Shown here: positions 1 to 8,153 of the stretch, in pieces
Position numbering within the stretch: the stretch's first letter is position 1
Layout: each line of letters opens with the position of its first letter
DNA from: Pseudonocardia alaniniphila
GTDB taxonomy: Bacteria; Actinomycetota; Actinomycetes; Mycobacteriales; Pseudonocardiaceae
Length of the DNA: 64,000 nt
Assembly (NCBI RefSeq): GCF_022524485.1
Contig: NZ_JAKXMK010000030.1
Location: forward strand, 1 to 64,000
Reading direction: 5' to 3'
Notes under the pieces: generated by a model
Database searches by the model: none
Seen by the model: the letters and a program-made list of their open reading frames with translations, nothing else
What the model was told of the DNA's origin: nothing
Made by a program: the position numbers and the translations under genes

Positions 1-1
1 G

Positions 2-310
2 AACATGCCGACCGCGATCGAGCAGCATGTCGACTGGATCTCTGCGTGTCTGCATCACCTGCGCTCGATCGGGTCGGAGCGGATCGAGACCACCGACGAG
101 GCGGCGGACGCCTGGGGTGTGCAGGTCAACGAGGCCGCGTATCGCACGCTGCTGCCGATGGCGGAGAGCTCCTGGTACCTGGGCGCCAACGTCCCCGGGA
201 AGCCGCGGGTGTTCATGCCCTACGCCGGTGGGCTCGCCGCCTACGCCCGCCACTGTGAGGAGGTGGCCGCGGCCGGCTACGACGGTTTCCGGCTCACCCC
301 GGTGCGCTGA
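2..310 (+). CDS. Flavin-containing monooxygenase (Baeyer-Villiger type), C-terminal fragment cut by window edge
   Basis: This is the last ~102 codons of a gene that begins before the window; no start codon is visible. The residues (IEQHVDWI, then a Trp-Tyr-Gly-rich stretch with NVPGKPRVFM and a closing GYDGF) align closely with the C-terminus of the complete BVMO at 8154-9773, which has IEQHVDWI, NVPGKPRVFM and GYEGF. By that match it is the substrate/NADPH-side C-terminal region of an FAD- and NADPH-dependent monooxygenase that oxidises ketones to esters. The catalytic fingerprint lies outside the window and cannot be checked. A two-component pair follows on the same strand 70 bases on. Confidence 0.8.
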   Translation, partial: NMPTAIEQHVDWISACLHHLRSIGSERIETTDEAADAWGVQVNEAAYRTLLPMAESSWYLGANVPGKPRVFMPYAGGLAAYARHCEEVAAAGYDGFRLTPVR

Positions 311-340
311 CCACGGGCGTCCCGGAGCGGGGTCGCTGTT

Positions 341-359
341 CATACCCTGCCCCGGTATG
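341..359. promoter_or_regulatory. Inverted repeat upstream of sensor kinase gene
   Basis: CATACC at 341-346 and GGTATG at 354-359 form a perfect 6-base dyad around a 7-base GC spacer. It lies 21 bases before the kinase start at 380 and 31 bases after the stop of the monooxygenase fragment. The position fits an operator, or a weak hairpin; no run of T follows, so it is a poor intrinsic terminator. Confidence 0.35.
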
Positions 360-379
360 CAACGATTCGGCCGACGACG

Positions 380-1609
380 ATGCCGGCGGGAGGTGGTCGG
401 GTGCGGTCCGCTGCAGGCGAGGCCACCCGCCCGGACAGCCGACTTGTTCCGCCGGCCGCGTGGTCGGAGGTCGGGGCCGACGCGGGATACCGGCGTGCTC
501 GGCTCGCCACGCTCACGGCCCTGGCCATCATGTTCGTCTCGAGCGTCGCGATGCCGGCGATCGGGCTCGGAGTGGAGCAGCGGCTCCCGTGGCGGATCCT
601 CGGTGCGGCGGGAATCGCCGTGTTCACCGCAGGCCTGGGGTGGGCCCTCTGGAGTGAGTTCCGGCCAGGACGCTCCGACCGCACCCGTCGCCGGGCGTCC
701 ATCGCGTTCGTCGCCGCGTCCGTGGCGTCCGTTCCGCTGGTCGGACCGCTCGGAGCGGAGTCGGGCGCGTGGGCGAGCTGGGCCTGGCTGGGTGCCGCCG
801 TCGTCGGCGCGATTCCCCTCCTGGCGCACGGGACGCCGGCGGCGATCGTCGTGGTCGTGCTGTCCGTCGCGGTGTCGGCAGGCGTCGCCTGGGCCAACGG
901 CGGCGGCGTCGTCGAGTACGTCGTCGTCACGGCCGGCATCGGCACGAGCCTCGCGCTGATCAACGGTCTCCAGATCGGGCTGTGGCGGCTGGTCGTCCAG
1001 GCCCGCGATGCGCGGGACGCCCTGGCGCGGCTGGCGGCCGCCGAGGAGCGGCTACGGTTCGCCCGCGATGTGCACGACCTGCTCGGCCACGACCTGTCGG
1101 TGATCGCGCTCAAGGCGGAGCTGGCCAAGCGGCTGGCGCCGGTCGACCCGGAACGGACCGGCGAGCAGGCCGCGGAGATCCAACGGCTGGCGGCCTCGGC
1201 TCTCGCGCAGGTCAGGCAGGCGGTGCACGGGTACCGGGCGGTCGATCTGCGTGACCAGATCTCGGCGGTCGAGCACGTGCTCCGCTCGGCAGGTGTCCAC
1301 TGTGTGGTCCGCCTTCCCGGCTCCGATCTGCCCGGCGAGGCGTCGCACCTCGTGCCGGTCCTGCGCGAGGCGACCACGAACATGCTGCGCCACAGCCGCG
1401 CTCAGCACTGCACGATCGACGTGGATGCGACGCCCGGAGAGGTACGGATGGTCGTGACCAACGACGGGGTCGCCGAGCGCGCGCCCGACCGCTACAGCCA
1501 CGGCCTGCGTGGCCTTGCCGACCGATTGGCCGAGGTCGGCGGCACGGTGAGGGCGGATGCACAGCCCGGCACGTTCACACTCACCGCGACCGTTCCGGTG
1601 CCGGCGTGA
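380..1609 (+). CDS. Sensor histidine kinase, NarL/DesK type (HisKA_3)
   Basis: A membrane histidine kinase of 409 residues. About five or six hydrophobic segments between residues 41 and 205 form the sensor. The dimerisation/phosphoacceptor motif FARDVHDLLGHDLS follows, with His232 as the phosphorylated residue, and then a HATPase_c domain with a VTNDGV box and a GLRGLADR glycine-rich motif near the C-terminus. No periplasmic ligand domain is visible, so it probably senses membrane or intramembrane signals. The response regulator start (GTG 1606) overlaps the stop by four bases, so the two are translationally coupled partners. The exact start is uncertain; downstream GTG codons are possible. 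Confidence 0.9.
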   Translation: MPAGGGRVRSAAGEATRPDSRLVPPAAWSEVGADAGYRRARLATLTALAIMFVSSVAMPAIGLGVEQRLPWRILGAAGIAVFTAGLGWALWSEFRPGRSDRTRRRASIAFVAASVASVPLVGPLGAESGAWASWAWLGAAVVGAIPLLAHGTPAAIVVVVLSVAVSAGVAWANGGGVVEYVVVTAGIGTSLALINGLQIGLWRLVVQARDARDALARLAAAEERLRFARDVHDLLGHDLSVIALKAELAKRLAPVDPERTGEQAAEIQRLAASALAQVRQAVHGYRAVDLRDQISAVEHVLRSAGVHCVVRLPGSDLPGEASHLVPVLREATTNMLRHSRAQHCTIDVDATPGEVRMVVTNDGVAERAPDRYSHGLRGLADRLAEVGGTVRADAQPGTFTLTATVPVPA

Positions 1610-2211
1610 TCCGTGTCCTCCTCGCCGACGACGAGGAGCTCATCCGGGGTGCGGTGGCGGCGCTGCTGGAGCTCGAGCCCGACATCGAGGTGGTGGCCCA
1701 GGCCGGTGACGGCCGGGGGGCTGTCGAGAAGGTGCTGGCCCACCGGCCCGACGTCGCTGTGGTCGACCTCCAGATGCCGGGGCTGTCGGGCCTGGAGGTG
1801 GCCGCCGAGGTGGCCGTGGCGCTCGACTCGTGCGCCGTGGTGATCCTGACCGGGCACGGTCGCCCGCCCCTGCTGAGGCGGGCGTTGATGAGCGGAGCGC
1901 GCGGGTTCGTGCCGAAGGGGTCGCCCGCCGCGGTCCTGGCGGAGGTGATCCGCCGCGTTCACGACGGCGGGCGGTACGTCGATCCCGCGCTGGCAGCCGA
2001 GGCGTTGATGGCGCCGGAGTGTCCACTCACGCCCCGCGAGCTCGACGTGCTGCGCCTGGCTGACGGTGGCGTCCCGGTCGCCACCATCGCCCGGCAGGCG
2101 CACCTGTCGCCCGGGACGGCTCGCAACTATCTGGCGGCGGCCGTCGCGAAGCTGGGCGCCGGCAGCCGCGCCGAGGCGATCGCGAGGGCGCGCGAGCACG
2201 GCTGGCTCTGA
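1606..2211 (+). CDS. Two-component response regulator, NarL/FixJ family with LuxR HTH
   Basis: A DNA-binding response regulator of 201 residues. The receiver domain has the acidic pair Asp8-Asp9, the phosphoacceptor Asp54 in VVDLQMPG, and the conserved Lys104 in FVPKGSP. A C-terminal LuxR-type helix-turn-helix follows (LTPRELDVLRL, then VATIARQAHLSPGTARNYL). It starts with GTG inside the end of the kinase gene (GTGA overlap), so it is almost certainly the cognate regulator. Its targets are unknown; the membrane protein at 2309 is the nearest downstream gene on the same strand. Confidence 0.93.
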   Translation: MIRVLLADDEELIRGAVAALLELEPDIEVVAQAGDGRGAVEKVLAHRPDVAVVDLQMPGLSGLEVAAEVAVALDSCAVVILTGHGRPPLLRRALMSGARGFVPKGSPAAVLAEVIRRVHDGGRYVDPALAAEALMAPECPLTPRELDVLRLADGGVPVATIARQAHLSPGTARNYLAAAVAKLGAGSRAEAIARAREHGWL

Positions 2212-2308
2212 CGCGCGCCGCGTGCATGCCCCGACCATGCGCAGCGCATGGACGGACGATGACATCGCGCATCTGTGGCGTGCGCGGCGTCGCCGAGAAC
2301 CTGGGTTC

Positions 2309-2899
2309 ATGACCACTACTCCCCGCCCCGCCCGGCCTTGGACGACAGGCCGCGGTGCCCTGGCCGCAGTCGCGAAGCGCTGGCCCACGATCCTCGGAGT
2401 CGGCCTCGGCGTCGACATCTTCATCGGCGCGGTCACGCAGGACACGGCGCGGTCCTACGCCGAGGCGTTGCTGATCCTTCCGCTGGGCTACGTGATCGTG
2501 GCGGCCCTGGGCCGTCGCCGCGCCACCTGGCCGGTGCTCGCGGTGCTCAGCGCGTTGGTGGTCACGCTGCGCCTGCAGAACTGGGTCGAGCCGTTCGTTG
2601 TCCTCCTCGCCGTCGCTCTTGCCGTGGTGATCTGGGGCAGCGGCCACGGGCGCCATCGCGAGCGGGACTTCCGGGTGCAGCTCGCCGGCATGGCCGCGTT
2701 CGGAGCGCTCGCCCTCGCCGGGCTGGCGGTCGATTCCGATCTCGCGCGGTACCTGGTGGCCGCGGGATGGCTCGCCCACGGCGTGTGGGACTGGGTGCAC
2801 CTGGCGAAGGACCGGGTGGTCTCCCGGTCCTTCGCGGAGTGGTGCGGTGCGCTGGACGTGATGATCGCGGCGGGCCTGATCATCGTGCCGCTGCTCTGA
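2309..2899 (+). CDS. Uncharacterised integral membrane protein
   Basis: A 196-residue protein that I do not recognise. It has a short basic, proline-rich N-terminus and about five or six hydrophobic helices (for example VLAVLSALVVTL, VVLLAVALAVVIW, FGALALAGLAV and VMIAAGLIIVPLL). A polar His/Arg loop (GHGRHRERDF) separates the two halves. The ATG at 2309 begins just before the basic N-terminal segment; the frame is open further upstream, but that part has no membrane-protein character. It lies 97 bases after the response regulator and may be in its regulon. It converges tail-to-tail with the transporter at 2914. Confidence 0.7.
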   Translation: MTTTPRPARPWTTGRGALAAVAKRWPTILGVGLGVDIFIGAVTQDTARSYAEALLILPLGYVIVAALGRRRATWPVLAVLSALVVTLRLQNWVEPFVVLLAVALAVVIWGSGHGRHRERDFRVQLAGMAAFGALALAGLAVDSDLARYLVAAGWLAHGVWDWVHLAKDRVVSRSFAEWCGALDVMIAAGLIIVPLL

Positions 2900-2913
2900 T
2901 CACCGGGCGCCTC

Positions 2914-4188
2914 TCACCTCAGCCCGATCCTCCTCCAGATCACCGCCATGCTGGTCAGGCTGATCACGGCGGTGAGGATCACCCAGAAGCTCGGGGAGAG
3001 ATCGTTGCCGGTCGCGCTGATCAGCCACGCGGCGATCAGCGGCGTGAACCCGCCGAACACCGCCACACCGATGTTGTATCCGACCGCCATACCCGTGGCC
3101 CGCGTGTCGGCTGGGAACAGGTTCGCCATCACCGCGCCCATGGGCCCGAAGTACGTGCCCTTGAGCACCCCGAGGACGGCCATCATGACGAGCATGATCC
3201 CCAGGCCGGGGAAGGCGACCAGCAGCGCGAAGAGCGGGTAGATCAGCACCAGGATGAGGCCTGAGGCCGGGATCATGAGCCTGATCTGCCCGAGCCGGTC
3301 CGACCAGTGGCCCGCGAGCGGGGTGGCGACCAGCAGGGCGATCCCGCTCACGAGCGTGGCGGCGAAGCCCGTCGAGGCGGGCAGATCCAGCGTCCTGATC
3401 GCATAGGTCGGCATGTAGCTGATCAGGTAGTTGAGGCAGGTCGTCACGGCGAGAACGCCGATCGTGAGCAGTACGCGGCCCTTCTGTTCGCGCAGTACCG
3501 TGCCGCCCGGTGACCCGCGGTCACGGTCGGCGGTGGCGTCGACGAACTCCGGAGCCTCGGGAACGTGCCGCCGGATGTAGTAGCCGACCGGCCCGACCAG
3601 GAGGCCCACGGCGAACGGGATGCGGAATCCCCACGACAGCAGTTGCTCGTCGGACAGCGTGGAGGTCAGATACGTGCCCAGGGCCGCGGCGAGCAGGGTG
3701 GAGATCGACTGGCTGGTGAACTGCCAGCTCGCCGCGTAGCCCCGGCGGTGCGGAAGATGCTCGACCATGAGGGCTGTGGCACTGCCGAACTCACCGCCCG
3801 CGGAGAAGCCCTGGATGAGCCGCGCGACCAGGATCCCGATCGGGGCGATGATGCCGATCGCCTCGTACGACGGCATCACGGTGATCAGCAACGTGCCGAC
3901 CACCATCAGCCCGATCGAGAGCGACAACGCCGGCTTGCGGCCCACGCGGTCGGCGTACGAGCCCAGGACGATGGCGCCGACCGGCCGGATCAGGAAGGAC
4001 GCCGCGAACGTTCCGAGCGCCAGGAGCAGCGAGCTCGCCGGGTCGGCTGTCGGGAAGAAGACCTGGGCGACGTAGCTCGCGAAGAAGCTGTAGACGGCGA
4101 TGTCGTACCACTCGAGCGCGTTGCCCACGCAGGCGGCGGCGATGATCTGGTACGGCCTCAGCTGCTTCGCTGCGGCGGAGGTGGCCAT
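2914..4188 (-). CDS. MFS transporter, metabolite:H+ symporter (MHS/ProP-like) family
   Basis: A 12-helix major facilitator of 424 residues that moves an organic acid or similar small solute with protons across the cytoplasmic membrane. Family marks seen are GNALEWYDIAVYSFFASY in helix 1, RPVGAIVLGSYADRVGRKPAL around the first cytoplasmic loop, and IQGFSAGGEFGSA in helix 4. Its start is four bases from the stop of the M20 peptidase gene upstream (4193-5602), so the two are cotranscribed, and the LysR gene precedes them. The context suggests uptake of an amide or peptide-like substrate that the peptidase then hydrolyses; the substrate itself is not readable from sequence. Confidence 0.88.
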   Translation of the reverse strand: MATSAAAKQLRPYQIIAAACVGNALEWYDIAVYSFFASYVAQVFFPTADPASSLLLALGTFAASFLIRPVGAIVLGSYADRVGRKPALSLSIGLMVVGTLLITVMPSYEAIGIIAPIGILVARLIQGFSAGGEFGSATALMVEHLPHRRGYAASWQFTSQSISTLLAAALGTYLTSTLSDEQLLSWGFRIPFAVGLLVGPVGYYIRRHVPEAPEFVDATADRDRGSPGGTVLREQKGRVLLTIGVLAVTTCLNYLISYMPTYAIRTLDLPASTGFAATLVSGIALLVATPLAGHWSDRLGQIRLMIPASGLILVLIYPLFALLVAFPGLGIMLVMMAVLGVLKGTYFGPMGAVMANLFPADTRATGMAVGYNIGVAVFGGFTPLIAAWLISATGNDLSPSFWVILTAVISLTSMAVIWRRIGLR

Positions 4189-4192
4189 CGCG

Positions 4193-5602
4193 CTACTCCG
4201 CTGCCGTGGAGGCGCCGGGCCGGGTGCTGCCCAGCTCGCCCAGATCCCAGAAGAGTCCGCACATCATCTGCATGCCCTCGCGGGCCACGGATGCGAGCAG
4301 GTGCTCGTCGGGCCCGTGCTGGGCGCACGCGGGGTAGGAGTGCGGCACCCAGACCGTGGGCATGCCGATGACCTCGGCAAAGACGTCGTTCGGCAGCGAT
4401 CCGCCCAGGTTGGGCAGTATGACGGGCACCTTCTGCGTGCTCTGCTCGATCGAGGCGACGGCCCACCGCACCCACGGGTCGTCGGGGCTCAGGCGGGTGG
4501 CCGCCATGGTGCTGTCGACCCGGACCTGGACCATCGGGTAGCCCTGCGCGTCGAGGTGCTCGCGCACGATCCGCTCCAGCTCCTGCCACGGGGTGCCCAC
4601 CACGAACCGCAGCTGGCAGTGGGCCCGTGCCGTCGCCGGGATCGCGTTGACGGGCGCGTCGGGCGTTCCGGAGACGAACGCCAGCACCTCCAGGGAGTTG
4701 GCGCCCATCACGCGTTCGGCCGTTGTCAGCCCCGGTTCGCCCCAGCCGTCGTCGATGTCCGGATCCGTCGGACCGCCGCCGGGGGACACGTCCGCCAGCG
4801 CCGCGCGCACGGCCTCGGGAATCTCCGGTGCGCGCAGTTCGGGGACGGTGATGACGCCACGGCCGTCGACCATGCTCGCCAGTGCGTTGGCCAGCACCGT
4901 GGCGGGGTTACGCAGCAGGCCACCCCAGTTGCCGGAGTGGTAGGTGCCCTCGCGCAGGTCCAGGCTGAGCGTGAACGCGACCTGGCCGCGGGAACCGAGG
5001 AACACCGTGGGCCGCTCGGCCGCCAGCCGGGGACCGTCGGAGGCCAGCAGCAGATCGGCGGCGAGGTCGTCGGCCCGCTGCTCACACATCTCACGAAGGC
5101 CGGGCGAGCCCGACTCCTCGCCGGTCTCGATCAGCACCTTGAGGTTGAACCCCAGCCGGCCGCCCCTGGCCGCCATGACGTGTTCGAGTGCGGCGATGTT
5201 GATGGTGTGCTGACCTTTGTTGTCAGCCGTTCCGCGCCCGTACCAGCGATCGCCTTCGACGACGATCTCCCACGGCGAGAGCCCGCTCCGCCAGCGCTCC
5301 GGCTGGCCGAGCACGACGTCCCCGTGGCCGTAGACCAGCACGGTCGGCAGCGAGTCGTCCTCGTGCCGGTGGGCGATCAGGAACGGACCACCTCCGGGCA
5401 CCGAGTTCTCGACGATCGAGCAGACCGCTCCGAGCCGTTCGAGAGCGGACGACATCTCCCCGGAGAGATAGCTCTGCAGCACCGGAAGTGAGTTGTGGTC
5501 CTGGCTTTCGGTGGGTAACGCCACCCGCCTTCTCAGATCGTCGAGGAAAGCGCCGGAATCGACATATCTCGCCGACTCCCGGACAACGTCGCCACGGGTC
5601 AT
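4193..5602 (-). CDS. M20 family metallopeptidase / amidohydrolase
   Basis: A 469-residue zinc-dependent M20 hydrolase of peptides, N-acyl amino acids or related amides, probably cytoplasmic. The expected metal and catalytic residues are present: His and Asp in VYGHGDVV, Asp in YGRGTADNKG, the Glu pair in ETGEESGS, Asp in LLASDGPRL, and a C-terminal His in CAQHGPDEH. The lid domain lies between the two halves of the catalytic domain. I chose the ATG at 5602 because it opens the conserved part and has a GGAAGG element about 10 bases before it; the frame stays open 40 codons further upstream without family likeness. It lies between the LysR gene and the MHS transporter on one strand. Confidence 0.88.
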   Translation of the reverse strand: MTRGDVVRESARYVDSGAFLDDLRRRVALPTESQDHNSLPVLQSYLSGEMSSALERLGAVCSIVENSVPGGGPFLIAHRHEDDSLPTVLVYGHGDVVLGQPERWRSGLSPWEIVVEGDRWYGRGTADNKGQHTINIAALEHVMAARGGRLGFNLKVLIETGEESGSPGLREMCEQRADDLAADLLLASDGPRLAAERPTVFLGSRGQVAFTLSLDLREGTYHSGNWGGLLRNPATVLANALASMVDGRGVITVPELRAPEIPEAVRAALADVSPGGGPTDPDIDDGWGEPGLTTAERVMGANSLEVLAFVSGTPDAPVNAIPATARAHCQLRFVVGTPWQELERIVREHLDAQGYPMVQVRVDSTMAATRLSPDDPWVRWAVASIEQSTQKVPVILPNLGGSLPNDVFAEVIGMPTVWVPHSYPACAQHGPDEHLLASVAREGMQMMCGLFWDLGELGSTRPGASTAAE

Positions 5603-5743
5603 TCGCTGATTCCCTTCCGGCAAGAAGGCCGCACACGTGATCGAATGGTGCGTTTCGGCGAAGAGTAGGCAGCGGGCAGCCCGATGACCATCTCCGTCTG
5701 GGCAAGGCGCCGTTGCCCGCACGGCAAACCGCGTGGTGGCGGG

Positions 5744-6721
5744 TCAGGGGGCCTGTACGCGTTGCACCAGGTGCGTCACGAAGTCGCCTGCCGCGGGCGG
5801 CAGCGACCGGCCGGCCATCGACTGGATCTGCAGGTATCGACGGTGCATCCCCTGGTCGGACAGCGGGATCGCCACGAGCCCGTCGGTCGCGAGGCGTCTG
5901 CGCACCGGCAGATAGCCGGTGAGGGTCACGGCGTCGGCGAACTTCGTGAACGTGTAGAGGGCACCGCAGTAGTCGGTCTCGAAGACCGGCTCGAAGCTCA
6001 GCTGTTCGGCGCTGCAACAGACGTCGAACAGCTGGCGCACTGTGGTGCCCTCGTCCACGATCGCCAGCGCGTAGGGCAGCAGTTCGGCGAGCGACACCGC
6101 GGACCGCTGGGCGAGCGGATGCCGGGCGTTGACCACCGCGTGCACGTACTCGCGCTGGGAGTACTCGACGGAGATGCCCTTGATCGGCGCGAGGCTGAAC
6201 GTGACCGCGATGTCCGCCTTGCCGTCGCGCACGTGCTCGCTGGCCGCGGTCGAGGACGTGACGTGCAGGCTGAAGCCGACCTCGGGGTGGTCGCGCCGGA
6301 AGGAGGCGATCGCCTCGGGCAGGAGGTCCCAGGCGAAGCCCTCCGCCGCGACGAGCCGGACCTGGGAGCGGCGGCCACCGGGAAGCCGCCGGATCTCGCC
6401 GACCACCTGCTCGATGTCCATCATGTTGCGCTGCACGAAACCCGCGAGCCGGATGCCGGCCTCGCTCGGCACCATGCCGCGGGGATGACGCTCGAAGAGC
6501 GGCACCCCGATCTCGTGCTCGAGCCGAGCGATCTGCCGGCTGATGGCCGAGCCCGCCACGTGGAGCTGCTCGGACGCCTCGGTGATCGAGCCCGCCTGCG
6601 CCACCGCGAGGAAGTAGCGCAGGCCGGATTCGATCAGACCGGCGAACGGCGCTGGACCGGCCCCGAGTCGCCGTGTTCCCCCCGCGGCGGTGTTCTCGGG
6701 CTCGCCGCCGGATGTGCTCAC
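5744..6721 (-). CDS. LysR-family transcriptional regulator
   Basis: A 325-residue LysR-type activator/repressor. After a ~40-residue low-complexity leader comes the winged helix-turn-helix (YFLAVAQAGSITEASEQLHV, then GSAISRQIARLEHEIGVPLF), and then a periplasmic-binding-like effector domain with LPEAIASFRRDHPEV and later KFADAVTLTGYLPVRR. The GTG at 6721 is the first reasonable start; the long leader means a shorter form is possible. It is followed 141 bases later, on the same strand, by the M20 peptidase and MHS transporter, which are its likely targets. Confidence 0.85.
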   Translation of the reverse strand: MSTSGGEPENTAAGGTRRLGAGPAPFAGLIESGLRYFLAVAQAGSITEASEQLHVAGSAISRQIARLEHEIGVPLFERHPRGMVPSEAGIRLAGFVQRNMMDIEQVVGEIRRLPGGRRSQVRLVAAEGFAWDLLPEAIASFRRDHPEVGFSLHVTSSTAASEHVRDGKADIAVTFSLAPIKGISVEYSQREYVHAVVNARHPLAQRSAVSLAELLPYALAIVDEGTTVRQLFDVCCSAEQLSFEPVFETDYCGALYTFTKFADAVTLTGYLPVRRRLATDGLVAIPLSDQGMHRRYLQIQSMAGRSLPPAAGDFVTHLVQRVQAP

Positions 6722-7180
6722 ACCACCACCCGCAACGCTCGTCCCGTAAGCCGCCAGCGCACCGATCCTAGGCCGATCTACGCCGTTCGGGCGTGGGGAG
6801 CCGGCCGTCGGGTGCGGCGGCGGCACCCGGTTGTGACCCGTCAGTGGCCGGGAGTTCCGCGCGGCTGCCGGCAACGGCCCATGAGCGGGGTGAGTCGCCG
6901 TTGCGCGGAGGAGGCGCCGATCGAGGACTTGGGCGAGCCCATCGTGGGAACGGAGCGGAACACCGAGGTGGAGCACGTATTCGTGGACCTCGCGGGGATC
7001 TCCGCGGGCCGGAACTGTCACGTGAGAGTGATCCGCGCGGCGACGGCGCGGGGCCACCACCGATTCCGGAACCGATAGATCACCTCCGGGAAAGGCGCCC
7101 CGATCGGCGCATCGCCGGCCCGCGGGTCTCGCGAAAGACGCGCACAATCGCAGAGGGAGGAGACCGGAGGAGCTGACCCC
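6722..7180. other. 459-base stretch without a supported gene
   Basis: This region lies upstream of the LysR gene and upstream of the small membrane ORF at 7181. Open frames exist on both strands (for example 6881-7078 on the plus strand, 65 codons), but neither has recognisable domains, a good ribosome site or a codon pattern clearly better than its shadow. I treat it as intergenic, probably holding promoters in both directions. Confidence 0.4.
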
Positions 7181-7315
7181 TTGGACCCGTTTTACCTGAT
7201 AGTGATCGTGAGCGGCCTGCTCGCGTCGGGGAACACAGGCCTCTCGGTTGCGTGGCTCGTGATCGTCGCCATCGCTTGGCCCGCGCTGGCTCACCGCAAC
7301 CGACTCGCCGTGTGA
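7181..7315 (+). CDS. Small hydrophobic membrane peptide (44 aa), TTG start
   Basis: A 44-residue reading frame starting MDPFYLIVIVSGLLASG and ending in the basic tail HRNRLAV. Two hydrophobic runs (residues 4-16 and 22-37) would make one long or two short membrane segments. The start is TTG, supported by two purine-rich elements, GGGAGGAG and GGAGGAG, the second ending 8 bases before the TTG. No family is recognised. The neighbours are the LysR gene upstream on the other strand and the convergent GntR gene at 7371, so it stands alone. Its strong ribosome site and hydrophobic composition are the reasons for listing it. Confidence 0.5.
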   Translation: MDPFYLIVIVSGLLASGNTGLSVAWLVIVAIAWPALAHRNRLAV

Positions 7316-7370
7316 GCGAGCAGCGACCCTGGCGCCTCGTCGTCGGTTGCCCGCTCGCATTTACCTCGTC

Positions 7371-8045
7371 TCAGCGGCCGACCATCGGGTCGGCGGGTGG
7401 GTCGGCCAGCAGGGCCTGCACACGCGGCCGGTACTCCTGGTAGATCGCGCGGTACCGCTCGACGGCCGCGGCCCGGTCGCCGCGTTCGAGCAGGTCGAGG
7501 ATGTCGCGGTAGCCGTTGATCCAGACCTGCCACAGGTCGCTCTCGGCGTTGAGCGCCAGCAGGCGGCGCGTGCGCGCGACCACCAGGTCGACGTGCGTCT
7601 GCAGCTCCCGGTTGCCGCCCGCCATGATCATGATGGTGCTGAAGTCCGCACCAGCGGCGGCGGCAGCCGTCACGTCGCCCCGCTCCAGCCCGGCCACGAA
7701 CTCGTCGAGCCGCCCCCGCATCCGCGCCAGATGGCTCTCGGTGAGGTTGTCCACCCCCCACTCGACGCCGGCACAGGCGAGCACGCCCATGACGTCGATG
7801 AGCTCGAGCGCGTTCTTCTGCGTGACGTGGGTGACGCGCCGGATGCGGTTCGGCGCGATGTCGATGAGCCCCTCGGCCGCGAGCTGGGCGATGGCCTCGC
7901 GGACCGGCGTGATGCTCACCCCGAGCAGTGCGGCGACCTCGGCGTCCTTGATCACCGTGCCGGGCGGGAGGGCCCCGGTGACGATCTCGTTCCGCAGGTG
8001 GTGGGCGATCGCCTCGCGGCGGGTCAACGGGACGGCGAACGACAT
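7371..8045 (-). CDS. GntR-family transcriptional regulator with FCD ligand domain
   Basis: A 224-residue FadR-subfamily repressor. The N-terminal winged helix shows GALPPGTVIKDAEVAALLGV followed by TPVREAIAQLAAEGLI. The C-terminal all-helical FCD domain spans about residues 85-215. It lies downstream of the esterase-BVMO pair on the same strand, separated from the BVMO stop by about 108 bases, so it may be their local regulator. A 15-base palindrome at 10959-10973, upstream of that pair, is a candidate binding site. The effector is unknown. Confidence 0.88.
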   Translation of the reverse strand: MSFAVPLTRREAIAHHLRNEIVTGALPPGTVIKDAEVAALLGVSITPVREAIAQLAAEGLIDIAPNRIRRVTHVTQKNALELIDVMGVLACAGVEWGVDNLTESHLARMRGRLDEFVAGLERGDVTAAAAAGADFSTIMIMAGGNRELQTHVDLVVARTRRLLALNAESDLWQVWINGYRDILDLLERGDRAAAVERYRAIYQEYRPRVQALLADPPADPMVGR

Positions 8046-8153
8046 CGCGCGGTCCTCCCAACGGCCGAGGTCACGATGCTATGTCCGCGGCGACCGCCGC
8101 GCGGCCCGTCGTCGGGCCACGCGCCGGTCGCCGGGATGAGCTCGGGGAGTGGA

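Noticed and set aside
6881-7078. 65-codon plus-strand frame
   Set aside because: No family likeness and no ribosome site of quality. The opposite strand is equally open, so neither is called.
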